From Inonotus obliquus (Eukaryota; Basidiomycota; Agaricomycetes; Hymenochaetales; Hymenochaetaceae), in contig JAJHTX010000001.1 of NCBI GenBank assembly GCA_032164295.1, positions 2,852,001 through 2,916,000 of the forward strand: a stretch of DNA of 64,000 nt, given 5' to 3'. The first letter of the stretch is position 1. Each line of letters opens with the position of its first letter. Position numbers and translations under genes: made by a program. The notes under the pieces are model-generated. The model ran no database searches. It was not told the DNA's origin and worked only from the letters and a program-made list of their open reading frames with translations. This document shows positions 37,525-49,800 of this stretch, one piece after another.

Positions 37525-39477
37525 ATGAAATTTAACACGCCATTACCGCAACCACTCCCCAAAGAATGCATCAAAGCTGCCAAGATCTGTTAGTGCTAGT
37601 CTGTTAGTGTGATCGCTCACCTGAGCTAACTGACGGACCGTTTCTATCCAGTCAAGTCATTTGTCGATAGGGGAAACAATGGCCTCGACGGTGTAGGTGG
37701 ATATCTGATTTATCTATATTGTGTAGCGTCTTAAGTTGGTTCAGGTCATTCCGCGACAAGTTCTCGAACACGCCAAAGGCTTCGCTATCTTCACAGTTGC
37801 CAAGGCTGGCTTTCTATTCTCCGCACGGGCTGGAAGTGGTGTGGTTATAGCCAGGCTTGATGATGGATGTGAGTGATCTTGACTGTCCTTGCCTCACACA
37901 CTTAATGCCGCCCAATAGCATGGTCTGCGCCGAGTGCGATAGGGTCAGCTGGATTAGGGGTTGGTGGCCAGGCAGGAGCAGAGGTGACAGACTTCCTCGT
38001 GGTATTGAATTCTCGGTCGGTAAGCGACCCCGCTTGGATTGTCTATGCGCAATGACAAACACGTATCTTGATCAATGATTTTCAGGCGGTCGTACGTCAT
38101 TCATAATTTCTACCACCCTATTTGCGAATCGTTTAATGAGATTGCAGAGATCTTTCATGTCGGCTGGTTCATTGACTATTGGAGGGAATATGAGCGTTGC
38201 GCTAGGTCCCTTGGGTCGCAACGGCGAGGCTCTGGGGTCAGTTAATACTTCAGGGAAGGTTGCCGCGATGTACAGCTATAGCAAGACCCGAGGACTCTTT
38301 GGCGGTGTTTCAATTGAAGGATCTGTCATTGTTGAACGTCAGGATGCGAATGCCGTTGCATATCGCTCCAATGTTACGGCCAAGCAATTGTTGTCCGGTT
38401 CTATCGATCCACCCGATTGGGCGCAGCCACTTACCAAGACCCTTGAGAGTTGCATAGGAATGCCTGGGGGGCATAGATGGGTCGATGATTCTATGGATAC
38501 AGACAGCTTGGCCAGACAAAGTAGTAGGAACTCAGTTTACGTCTTCGGAGAGGGTGTTTCTAGTCCAGGAAGTGATATTCCGCCCAGCGTGCGGAAGAAG
38601 GAGAGTTCGCTCGGCTCGGCTTTTCCACCTGTTCACTGGGGGAAAGGGAAGGATAGTGGATCTTACTTTGATCCCAGTAGGGAAGCAATTGACGATACCG
38701 TTATGAATTCCTCTTCGTCAAAGGAAAATAGGTCAAAGGCTTCTGTTGGAAAGCTTGTAGATGATGGCTCTGCTGCCACCTCCTTCCCCACGTACTTCGA
38801 TTCTGACTACGTACACGCCAGCCCAACATCCATTGAGAGATCGTCCTTACCCAAGAGTCACCGCAGATCGTCGAGCTTTCGTTCTCGAACCCCTTATACG
38901 CCGAAATTCAACACCACATTCAATGATCTAATGGACGTGAACAATGCGCCCGTTGGTGATGCTTATTATGACCGCGGTATCGATACCGTACCTCGCTTTG
39001 GATCGACAAGCCAGCACGGCGCATTAATAAGTCAAAGCCAGAGGTCCGCCTCTAATCCTTTTGCAACCCGCACGGCCGATCCGTTTTCCACCAATGGCGA
39101 TGATTTCATGCATGACCATGAAGAGTTTTCCGCAGGGAAGCCCTATATAGCTCCAAAGGCCGGACTTCAGTCGCCGATGAATCCGAAAGATGGCATTGGC
39201 CGCGCAGTGGCACTCTTTGACTTCAATCCAGTAGAAGTATTCACGTTCGTTTTATTGTTTGTTTGTTTAGCACTAACGTTGTTCTACAGTCCGGAGATCT
39301 TGGCTTTAGGAAGGGTCAGGTTATCACTATTACGAAGAAGACTGACAAAACAGATGATTGGTGAGATTGTTGCAGAGAATGCGAACTTCAGCTGATACCT
39401 GATTACTTAGGTGGACAGGGAAAATTGATGGCGGAGCCGAAGGTCTTTTCCCGGCCAACTTTGTAGAAATCGTCTGA
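37525..39477 (+). CDS. LSB3: SYLF (DUF500) and SH3 domain actin-patch protein (Ysc84/Lsb3)
   Basis: Binds phosphoinositides and actin and joins endocytic patches through its SH3 domain. The N-terminus MKFNTPLPQPLPKECIKAAK starts the SYLF domain, followed by VIPRQVLEHAKGFAIFTVAK, FLFSARAGSGVVIARL, GSAGLGVGGQAGAEVTDFLV, TIGGNMSVALGPLGRNGEAL and KTRGLFGGVSIEGSVIVER. The middle is Ser/Asp-rich and probably disordered. The C-terminal SH3 domain, AVALFDFNPVE, then (after an intron) SGDLGFRKGQVITITKKTD and WWTGKIDGGAEGLFPANFVE, ends at 39477. The start ATG at 37525 fits the family's N-terminus. About six introns. Confidence 0.92.
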
Positions 39478-39782
39478 ATTCCGCAAAAACATGTATACTA
39501 TATTTTGCAATTGGCCTGTGGGTTTCTTCTCTGGTCCAGCCTGGCACTCTCGGTGTAATCCCGACCCCTGTTGTAGCTTGTTGTAGCATGATGTACAGAA
39601 CAGATCTGGTTGGAATGTCATTTTACGTAATATTATAATGCATGTAGATCACGACGAGGTTGCTCAACCGTTCACAACTTCACTTTACCCAGAATTGAAA
39701 CCATTGTGAGTGATAGGAGGCGACTTTGCTTCAGTTCCTCTCACCTCACTGATTCACTACTCTGTGTCTATCCGCGTTGCTC
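39478..39782. other. Intergenic, LSB3 3' end to PIF1 gene
   Basis: Spacer of 305 nt between two plus-strand genes. It should hold the promoter of the PIF1 gene; no named element is visible. Confidence 0.5.
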
Positions 39783-42325
39783 ATGGGAAAGGCGTACTAT
39801 GGTGTGCTGATTGGACGCGACGGTCCATATGTCTACTCAGACTGGAGTCAGGTATGTCGCCAAACAACAGCCTTTGAGTATCTGACGACGCGTGTGATAG
39901 TGCGAAAGAGCGGTACGCCACCCTCAGTTTCGTGTATTAGTCGATGCCTTTATTGCCTTCAGGTGTCAGGATTTCCTGACTCTTGTTTCGCGAGCTTTGC
40001 AACTCGTGAAGAAGCGGTGGCTTGGGTAGCCAGTTGGGCACCCATCGGTAAGGAGTACAACTTATAGACCGAGAGCGGGTGCATCTGACTATAGTTTTCA
40101 ATACTTTATAAGATGTGTCACTTCAATCATCGAATCTACCTGAACCGTTCTGCAACTCTGAGTTTCTTTCAGATTCCGAACCGGATTATCAGCAACAAGA
40201 TGGATCCATCAGCGATATGCGTGTTGAAAATGATCTTGCTAAAGTGCCGACGGACAACCAGTGTGGAGAGCCAACGCTATCGTTGGAGCAGAAACGCGTT
40301 CTTGAACGTGTTCAGAGAGGAGAAAGCGTGTTCTTCACCGGCTCCGCAGGTACCAAACTCAGCGCTTCAGCTTACTGCTATTTTGCTAGATTTCTCTTGA
40401 CAATCTAGGAACCGGCAAGTCTTTCTTGCTTCGAAAAATTATCGATGCAATATCCGGACCGTCACAATCATTAGCTGTGACAGCATCCACGGGAATTGCA
40501 GCAGTGAATATAGGCGGAATAACCTTGTATTCGTTCGCCGGAATTGGGTTAGGAAAAGGAAGCACAGATGCGCTATTAAAGAAAGTCGAAGGATCGAGGT
40601 ATGCAGTAGAGAGGTGGCGAAATACAAAGACACTCGTGATCGATGAAGGTACGTTACTCAAGGTGGTACTTTGCGGATGTAAGAACGAGCGAAATTTTTT
40701 AGTATCGATGATAGACGGAGCACTTTTTGATGCACTTGTCTGTATATTTCTTTGGTCTCATTTTTCAAGATTCTGACTCGTCATGTTGCGAAGGAATTCA
40801 TCTCTCGGAAGGTGCGAGACTCGAATAGACCCTTTGGAGGGATCCAGGTACGATACCATCATGTCTAGATATTTGTATTGGAACCCAAGGTGGAAATAGC
40901 TTGTAATTTCTGGTGACTTCTATCAACTTCCCCCGGTTCCAGATCACCTTGATGGCGTGTCTTTGACAATCAAGTTCGCATTTGAAGCTGATTCGTGGGA
41001 TAAATGTGTCGGGAGTCCTATAGTTTTGCAGAATGTTTTTCGACAAGAAGACAAGGGTAAGAGTATTCTCCCCTATTTTACTGCCTGTCACTCACCTGCA
41101 CTTACCGTTTTAAGAGTTTGTCAGTATGCTGAATAGAATGCGGTACGGAAATATTGAAAAGGAGGATGAAGATCGTTTTTTGGCTCTCAGCCGCCCCCTG
41201 CATTACAGTGATGGAATTGAACCAACTGAATTGTCCGTGCTTTAACCACTGCCCCGAATAAATTAACTTACGTATTCCAGATTCCCTCTACGCAGTGAGG
41301 TAGAGCGCGCCAATGCAACCCGTCTGGCCAGTCTTCCCGGTCCTTGTCAGACGTATGAAGCTCTAGACATTCCCGGACTAGATTCTCATGGAAATCGCCT
41401 GACAGCGGAACGCGCTGAGAGGCTGTTTGATCGACTGGTTTCTGTAAAGCGTATAACGTTGAAGGTGTGTTCCACTACTCCCTGAATAAGTAAATCCAAT
41501 TACAAGACGAAATTCCAATACTAGATTGGAGCCCAAGTCATGCTCGTCAAGGTACGCCTAAAATAAGTGTTTCTCTTCTTCAAGCGTACCAACAAAAAGC
41601 GGTCCAGAATCTTGCCCCAGGTCTGGTGAATGGGCTTTTGGGAAAGGTCACTGCGTTCAAGACTGTTATCCAGGCACGAGACGAGCGCATCGAATTGAGC
41701 GTGTCTGACGGTGGCCAATCCAAGTACTACACAGATTTCGGGGAGGACGGATCCAGTTCTCCAAACAGAAGCGGACCAATAGCCCAAGCGCGTGTATGGC
41801 CCCTGGTTCGTTTCACGAACGGCCGTGATATTCTGTGTGCTCCTGTGAAATTCGACGTTGTAAATGCCAGAGGCATGCAAGAGGCCACGCGCGAGCAAGT
41901 TCCTTTGATATTGGCATGGGCAATGAGTGTCCACAAGTCACAGGGACAGACGCTCGATAGAGTGAAAGTTAATCTAGCGAGGACTTTTGAAAGGGGTCAA
42001 GGTACATCATTCCGTTTTATACACAAAGCAGTGCCTGTTGATGAACCATTCTTCAGCATATGTTGCCCTCTCGCGAGCGAGAAGGATGGAGACCCTGCAA
42101 GTCCTGCATTTTAGCAGAAGCAAGTACGTGCGAGTGCCATGCGTCAATCCAATCCGATCAGAATTCTGAGCTTTCGTTTCTAGGGTGATGGCCCACCCAC
42201 GGGTCTTGGAATGGAATACTCGTGTCCTGGAGGATGTACAAAAGGCAGAGGAATCGGCGCTTCTGCGAGAAATGGATGACGAAGAAGCCATAAAGGCATA
42301 CTTTGAAGATAACGACATGATCTAA
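39783..42325 (+). CDS. PIF1: PIF1 5'-3' DNA helicase with an N-terminal RNase H1-type hybrid-binding domain
   Basis: Superfamily 1B helicase that unwinds G-quadruplexes and RNA:DNA hybrids and acts at telomeres, rDNA and mitochondrial DNA. Exon 1 (39783-39851) and exon 2 (39963-40047) encode GKAYYGVLIGRDGPYVYSDW and FPDSCFASFATREEAVAWV, the pattern of the RNase H1 N-terminal (cauli_VI/viroplasmin-like) RNA:DNA-hybrid-binding domain. Exon 3 starts at 40113. The helicase core follows: Walker A GSAGTGKSFLL (split by an intron after Ala-Gly), VTASTGIAAVNIGGITLYSF, Walker B TLVIDEVSM, GDFYQLPPV, VFRQEDKEF, and near the end WAMSVHKSQGQTLDRVKVNL and AYVALSRARRMETLQVLHF. Stop at 42323-42325. About nine introns. 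The domain fusion is read directly from in-frame joins; its cellular location is not known. Confidence 0.92.
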
Positions 42326-42821
42326 ACCCGATACGATTATCCAACATCATCTATTTTTTCCCGTTTGCCCCCTTGACTAACGCATACATCGACAGCTACG
42401 TTGCCTTGCTTTGTTCCGCTTTGTTTGTCTAGAAAAACTGCTTTTGATTGATTCGTGTACTTAAAGGCTGTGAACGTTTTATTAGGTTGTGGGCGCTTCT
42501 GTCCTCTGAAATATTGCACTTATCTGGCGCTCATTTATTCAGTGATCATGGCCTTCTGGAAGTTGCTTCTGAATCTTTGGAGAAGTTTGACTGGTGTTCT
42601 ATTGTTCTACGTGAAGTTTATGAGGAGCCCGCCATGGACATACGATAGAGCCAATGCTGTGCATTGGTACCGCAGCATGCGCAGCATCCGGCGCTTTCGG
42701 GTAGTTTACCAACTGTGATCCAAGGAAGTACTGACTCATGTGGCTACGGGGTTCAGCCAGGCATAGGCCTTATAATATTTCATCATCCTTTCCTTACCCA
42801 CACGCCTGTCCGCTTTATCTT
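42326..42821. other. Intergenic with a doubtful small hydrophobic ORF
   Basis: 3' flank of PIF1. A frame at about 42548-42718 starting at an ATG would encode about 57 residues, MAFWKLLLNLWRSLTG..., with one hydrophobic stretch and a Tyr/Arg-rich end. No family recognised; it may be chance. Confidence 0.35.
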
Positions 42822-43409
42822 ATGCCTCACCGAGTCAGCGTAAGCTCTTTGGAGAACCTGCCCGGCATGGATGAACACGGCACCTTCGTTGTGGAAAGAG
42901 CTGGCTACACCAGAGATGTAGGGAATCCCTCCATGTTAAACGAAAACAACGCTCAGATAATCTCACTCTCAGGGTAGTCTATATGTAAACGTTCGATACG
43001 ACAATCCTGGAGCCAACCCGGCGACCTACTGGTATTACAATGGCGAGTAAATCTCCCATGAGTGCCAGAAGGGATACTGATATCCGTACCATCTATAGTC
43101 GATGGAAGTGCGTATCAGAGCAACCCCGATGGCAGTACGACGTACAAGTCCGCGCAGGGAACAGTAACGCGCAAATTCCCCATCATAAAGAACACAACAA
43201 TACCGCTAGTCGTAGGTTCACGGCCAGAACTTCCTGAGAGAGGTAGCTTTCCGTACCGTGCCACAGGCCTGATACTATTCGGCTGGCCTGTTCTTATGAT
43301 TTATTTTCATCGCTTCCTAATTTCCTTGTCAATGAATGTTTTTGTCTTATTCCTCATCTTATCCTTCTGCGCATTGTTCTCGCAGAGAGATTACATTAGT
43401 CTACGTTGA
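42822..43409 (+). CDS. Small orphan protein, multi-exon, unknown function
   Basis: Not recognised. Splicing 42822-42917, 42973-43046 and from 43109 onward gives a continuous frame: MPHRVSVSSLENLPGMDEHG, then RDGSLYVNVRYDNPG, ATYWYYNGDAYQSNPDGSTT, YKSAQGTVTRKFPI and SRPELPERGS. The Tyr/Asn/Gly-rich core YWYYNG...NPDGSTTYKSA resembles short low-complexity proteins that recur in Agaricomycetes. The 3' end is uncertain: unspliced, it runs to 43409 through a hydrophobic stretch; a longer intron from 43241 is possible. An internal ATG at 42867 is an alternative start. Both introns are phase-consistent and 55-65 nt, typical of this genome, so it is probably a real gene. I infer no function. Confidence 0.45.
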
Positions 43410-43801
43410 GTTTCTGACGCGGGGTCATGACAGAACGCCCTATCGCAAATGTAATAGCGCTCGGTATATCTCGGTATATCTCAGTCGAGCTGCGGAAATG
43501 ATCACTGACTACGAGTTCTGTGTGTTCCTTATGTATTCGCATGTTGGTGATTTAATACAGTACTACGTTCATTCATTTTGTTCAATGCACATTACATAAT
43601 CTCCTCTCGCCTGTGGATTATGTAATATGTTGCGGATGCTAAGTTAACGCGTCAGCGTACGCGTGTCGTGTGTTAATTACCGGGATGACGCGTATATAGG
43701 CTTCTCACCTATAAAAATACGGGGACCTGTAGCTGTGCCTGCGCAGTGTGCATACGTCTCGCTCCTTCATTGCCTTCCCGTGTTGAACTTCTGTGCTTTG
43801 C
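43410..43801. promoter_or_regulatory. BLM10 promoter region
   Basis: Spacer before the BLM10 start. A TATAAAAATA sequence at 43710-43719 lies 83 nt before the ATG and is a candidate TATA box. A short direct duplication, ctcggtatat twice, is at 43459-43478. No proteasome-gene (PACE) element was recognised. Confidence 0.35.
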
Positions 43802-46800
43802 ATGAACTCAGTAGAACCATCGGAGTTGTTGACACGCATCCAACATTATCTAGACTCGGACTCCGGCCGTGCCCTCAATATGGACGACGAAGGCTCCTTT
43901 ACAACCCCGCTTACCCCGCTTGAAGAACTCACGGATGGCTCTCCAGAGTCGGAAGAAGATCTACTTGAAAAGCAGCGCGCTGCGTTTCGGTCTTATGTCG
44001 ATTCATTACCGTATCTATGCGAGTCTCCTCAGGAAATGGACGTGAAGCTCGCGGAGATCGTCGACATGATCTATGTAACAGCAAAGTCGAACCAACTGGA
44101 CTTGCTACGTGGTTGGGATGGAGTACTAAACACGTGAGTCCAATAGCAGGTCGTGAAACTATAGGATGTTGACTCGAATGAATCCAGATGGCTCCTCATG
44201 AAGTATCCAGTCCCGAAAGACACCCGCATCAAGCTACTGAAGTACTACTATGAACTCTGTATCGTCCCCACAGAATCTCATGTGGTGAACGAGAGAGTCA
44301 AGATGTTTTCTGATTTGCTGCCGCATAACCGTGATTCTGTAATGTCACTTGATACCAAGGACCTCGTGTTGGACTGGCGCCCTTTATGGCGCATTATGAG
44401 GAAGGAGCTGTGGCCTGCGAAGAGTATTGCCGATCCGTCGTACGTCCTTCTTCCTCGTCCCCATAACTCGGACTCATTGTCGCATGGTAGTCGTAATGTG
44501 GCTAACGTATATCTGCAACTTGCGGAGCTATCCAAACGCTTCTTTCCAGCTTCTGAAGTCAAAGAGATCTTACAAGCCATCCTGCCACTCCTTGGGCCAG
44601 ATGTATGTATATGGTCTTTTTTGAACAAGCTGTTCTCGTTTTAATCGCCATCACAGACTTTTCTTAGCATCGTTCCGGTCCTTACGTGTTTCATCCCGCT
44701 CTCACGCCCACAGGATTATCTTCCTGCTCTCTTCTCAATTTGGGAAGCATTCAACTCCAGCACAGTGGACGAAAGGATGATCGAGCTAATGGGGAATATA
44801 GCCGAGGAACATGTTTCCGGTCTAGCGGGACCACTGGGAAGGGAAGGGGCGACGGGCTGGAGGGATGTTGGAATTTGGAGTGAGAAGCAATGGGTATTCA
44901 TGACGGGAAAGTGCCTTGGGGCCATGAGTGAGAGTCGCTTCATTATGCTTTGTATCACCGTTAACTCATTTATCTCAGATGTACCGGTTGGCGGTGCAAA
45001 GGTTTGTCCAAACACGTGAAGAACACTTGCACAGTACTCAGACCATTTTAGGGGGCAAGCTCGACTGGCGGCCACGCTGACATGTCTGGAACGAAGAATA
45101 GTTTGCGGATTAAGAAACCAATCAACAAGAATCGTACGTGACGCATTTCTTGCTCATGGATTTTACGAATTGAATATACTTGAAAAGACGCGTTGGCCAA
45201 GCTATTTGTGTATTCTATGTCTGTCGATGGCCCAAATAGGTCTTACCTGGTTCAGGATGGTAGAGCCTCGGAAGGTTTCCTTGCTGGATCTAGGGCTCTG
45301 GATTCGCTCGAAAAGATTATAACAAGTGCAGAGACATTCTTTCATCCGTCCAACACCGGGCACTGGACACTGAACGTACGTATATGCAGTAACCCGACTT
45401 TTGATCTATGAATTTATCTCCGTAACAATAGCTATCTAGTTTCTTGCAGAGGCTCGCTTCTGAGTTTTGTAAGCGCTGGAAGGAGGAAGAGGATTTAAGA
45501 TGCAAGACTCCAATGGTGAGTTCGGGTGGTATCTCAGAAATGAAGCGCTACAAGTTCTCTGTTTTAGACTCAACGACTTACGCCTGATATTCGACGATCG
45601 CTTATTCTAACTCTGCGCATCCCGATGCTTTTGACCCTTTTTGCAAAGGATCCCATTGCCATGGGATACGCACAGGGTGCGTTAAGAAGCATGACGTTAT
45701 TGGAGCCTGGACTAGTAATGCCAATACTACTTGAGCGTGCGTATGGTGGGCTGGAGGTGATCAACGAAACACATCGCACTACTGCTGTGCTCAGCTTGTT
45801 ATCCGGTATTGCATTGCCCCTTGTATCTGAAAGAGTTTGGCAGGGCGGTCAGAAGCATCTCGTCCCACTGCTCGATTTATGTCTGCCGGGTATTGACCTC
45901 GTGAGTTTCTAGTGTGGATCTCGAGGAGACTTGCTAACACACTCACTATTCGCGGACGTTGCTGCTGTCCACGAAGAATGATCCTACCAAGACGATATTT
46001 GCCACGACATTTATTTGCTCCGCTCTGCAACACGTGAAAATTGGTGATATCTCCATGCACGCACAGACCGCCAGTGTTACGGTCGCCGATGATGGACCCT
46101 TGGAAAGTATTCATGTGGATGATACTGATCGGCTTCCTGACGGTACCGATGGTTTGTTTGCAGTCCTCAGCAAGGACGAAGAACGGGCACTTGTACGCGA
46201 GAGTACAGCTGGCTTCGCAGGTATGATAATTTACTAATTTCAACCGTGCGCTGTTAATCTGTACGAGCATCAGATTGGGTTACTTCTTTGTTTCGAAGAG
46301 TCTTTGCCCTATACGAGAACCTTCCGGAGGAAGGTGGGCGGCGAAACACTACAGGTGGCAAGGTCGAGGAGGCTGTGCTGAAGTCTATCAAGAACATGTT
46401 GGATGTCGTCTGCCTCCACTTGTCCGACTCTATGTTCGATCTTGTCCTGAAAATCGTCTTTGAATACTCGACAACGAATGCGAGATCGAATTCTGTACGA
46501 GCTATCGGGCAGCTCGTTGCATGCCTCGCCCGCGCAAAGCCCCAGCATACGGCGGATACCTTCATGCCATTCTGCCTGCAACAAATAAAAGAAGAGCTGA
46601 AGCACGGCGCATCGAGTATCAGGACGACTTCTTCTCATGCGGCAGTCCCTTCGGATACAACACTACATTGGAGTATATCTTTTTACTCCTTACTCTCAGA
46701 CTGATCCCTAAATGGAGTACCTAGATATGTCCTTATTGCGAGGTTGTTTTGGTTACGGAGGCGCTAACGTAAGTTGTATCATCTCCCTTATTTCTTGCAT

Positions 46801-49800
46801 CCTGATTCGAATATGGTGCAGTTATTGAAGCACAAGGGACCAATCATCGACTTACTCTCTATACTTATTGACAAGACTAAAAGCGAAAGGGGCTTTAGTG
46901 GAACCGGGCGGCTCATTTTGCGCCTTATGCACACTCTTTCGGGGGTTTACCCTGTCAATAGTCGTTTTGTTAACACTGACGAATGGGAATCGAACGGTAA
47001 GCCCTCACCGAACCTCAATGCTGCTACGACCTAAGCGCTTTGCGCAGAATTCGATAAGAGCCATAATGCTAGTTGGGGTTGTCTTTATAACGTCAAGGAT
47101 GTAAAGATTGAATGGCATGGTGTGCAAAGCTTACGCTTTCCGTTAGGTGTAACTGATCGTTTTCTCAGTCCCAAACGACGAGGAGATATCATTTGTGCTT
47201 GATATTCTTGATCAGGTAGTTGCTCCAATCCTCGACCGACTTGAGAGTCTGCTCGTCGATTCACGAAACTGGAATAACGAGGGCCACAATGACTTTTGCC
47301 GGTATGTCGACACTGTAGTTTCATTCGTATCACCATGTAGTTTACTTGTGTTCCTCAAGGTATTTGTATGCCGTACGGTCCGTTTGGGCTGGTCTTCCCA
47401 CGTTCCTTCAGCAACCCGCGCGCTTTGGAGACCCTGAACTGACGATGGCGAATCAGCATATCGTTCGGGCTAACGTGCATCCGCATGGACTCCATGCTCA
47501 GGCAGGATTTGTCTTGATTGATCAGGAAGACCCGCGATACCAAGTTACCATGAAACATCGAGAGCGCTTCGGTCGTGTTATTCACCAGGCGGCGCTTGCA
47601 TTGCGCGGAAACGTTGGGAGAGAGGACCATATCGATGCCATTATCGGCGTGTTGAAGGTAGGTTACCCGTATACCTGTCACACAAATGATCACTGAAGGT
47701 GATGAAGTCAATTGATACGTACTTGCTTGAATATGGCACAAGCAGGGCTACCTATATATCGCTGCAAAAGAACTATGCGCTCGTTCGGGAGTAAGATATT
47801 GGGTTTGTCTGTCATTCAACGCCGCATTAACGTTCTCCCTGCAACAGTGTGAATCGAATGTGGCCTCGTCAAAGGGAGAACACCCGCCTAGTATTCTTGA
47901 AACGGGCGCAGGTCTATCATAGCGCACGATTGGTAACACACTCGACCAATCGTTCTCGGACCGAATTCGATGTACAACTGTTTGATGACTTAATCGAATA
48001 TTCGATATCCCCGTACATGCGCGTAAGAAGGTAACTGTATAAGCAGTTCGTTGGGCAGCTTCTTTGATACTAAATTCGTTTCGTGTAGACAAAGCCAGAG
48101 CGTGTTATTCGCGGCTACAAACGTACGGTTCCTCAAATATCGATATCCTTTGACAATGGACTGAATTCCAACATCTCTAGTCATACCCTCTAAGTGCGCA
48201 GTTCGTGCTCCCACGAGTCATATCAACGCTGGTGCGAGGCGCAGACCCGGATAGGATGAAGGGAGCGCTTTATGTTTTACTGCACAAAAATTACCGTAAG
48301 CTACCCTTCATGACGTTGACATTAGCGACCAACTAACTTGTTCTTTGGCATCCTAGGTAATGTGTTGAGATACAGTGCGTTCTCAGCTGGATTATCACTA
48401 ATGCGACGCGACTGGAGCATTTGTAATTTAGATATGTCGATTTTGGGTGATCTGGCGATCACGCTCCTCGAGTCTCAACACGAAGAAAAGGAAAGGTTGT
48501 GCTCTGGTGCTATTTTTAGCCTTATATTGACTCTCACTGTGTATAGCCTTCCGTTCAAAAGCTCATCTCGACAGTACATCATGAGATGGTCCTTCGATGC
48601 AGTGGTGAGGAGAATGTGCACGTTCAAGGTGTATTAGAAGAGAGCTCGAAACTTCATGCGGCACTTGTTTCGCTGAGGGGTGTTTTCTCAGATGAACAAA
48701 TTGACAGCTCCCTTCTGCAGGATATGCTAGACACCGCATCTCAGCGGAGGGAGGAGAACGAAAGGGCCTTTGAGAGACTGGTTGGTCCTTATTCGCAAGT
48801 TTCTTGGTTCTTAATAACCTCGTTGTAGGTTGCTCATATAATAGAGATCGCCACCCGACCGATGACGCACGTATGTCCCCATCTATACACTGCTTGCATT
48901 TCTCTACAATAATGCATGACTCATAGTGGAGATATTTGCAAATGGCCCTACAAGCGCTTCCAATGAGACGAGATCAGCCAGCTTTGCCGGATGTTGCTCG
49001 AGTTCTTATAAAGACTACGATAGATTCCCATCCATCGACTCGATTAATTGCCCAGAGGCAAGTTTTCACTTGCTGCCGATGTTCTGTAGTACTGAATGGC
49101 GAGAACTTTCCGGTGACCAGGGGCATTGTACAGCTTTTAGGACTTGTCAAGATTCGTTCATATTCTAGGAACGACGAGGAGCTGTGGCTCGAAGAATGGC
49201 GGAACCCTCTCCAGCATGACCTACAAGTGCAGGGTGCCGACGAAATGGTTTCATTTCTCCAGCAATCATTGACACAGAAATCGCTACCGTAAGTTCAAGG
49301 ACTTTACTCGAATGTTGGCCATCTAAAATGATGCCGGGGTTTTCTTGTCTAGTCAAGTATATGTCGATAAAATCACGTCTGGATTTTTATTATGGGAATC
49401 CACGATCAAGGCATATCTCCCTCCTAGCAGCTCTTCATCTTTGCAGAGTGTATGGGAAAGTCAATCACGACCTGCTTTGCATGTCATCGAGTCCTTTGTA
49501 CAAGAGGGCTCATACTTCTCAGCACTTCTTTCTCTATGGTCTCAAGAAGCCGATGCGAAAGGTGCTTTAAGCACGGATATCAGTCTTCGGTACGCTGATT
49601 ATGTGGTTTTTCGACCCGATTCGGGATGCACTGACTATATTCTCTGCAGAACCGAGAACATTGTATACATGAAGATGATTGGTATGATTCGTAATATCAA
49701 TTTGACAGAGGAGCCCTATTGACTTATGTTATTTCTTTCAGCAAAGTTTTTCGAGGAGAAAATCCTTTCCGGCCTATTGCCTGAGCTTGAATTACGACTC

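Noticed and set aside
43459..43478. Direct duplication ctcggtatat
   Set aside because: Only two copies of ten bases; no sign of a mobile-element target site or a longer array.
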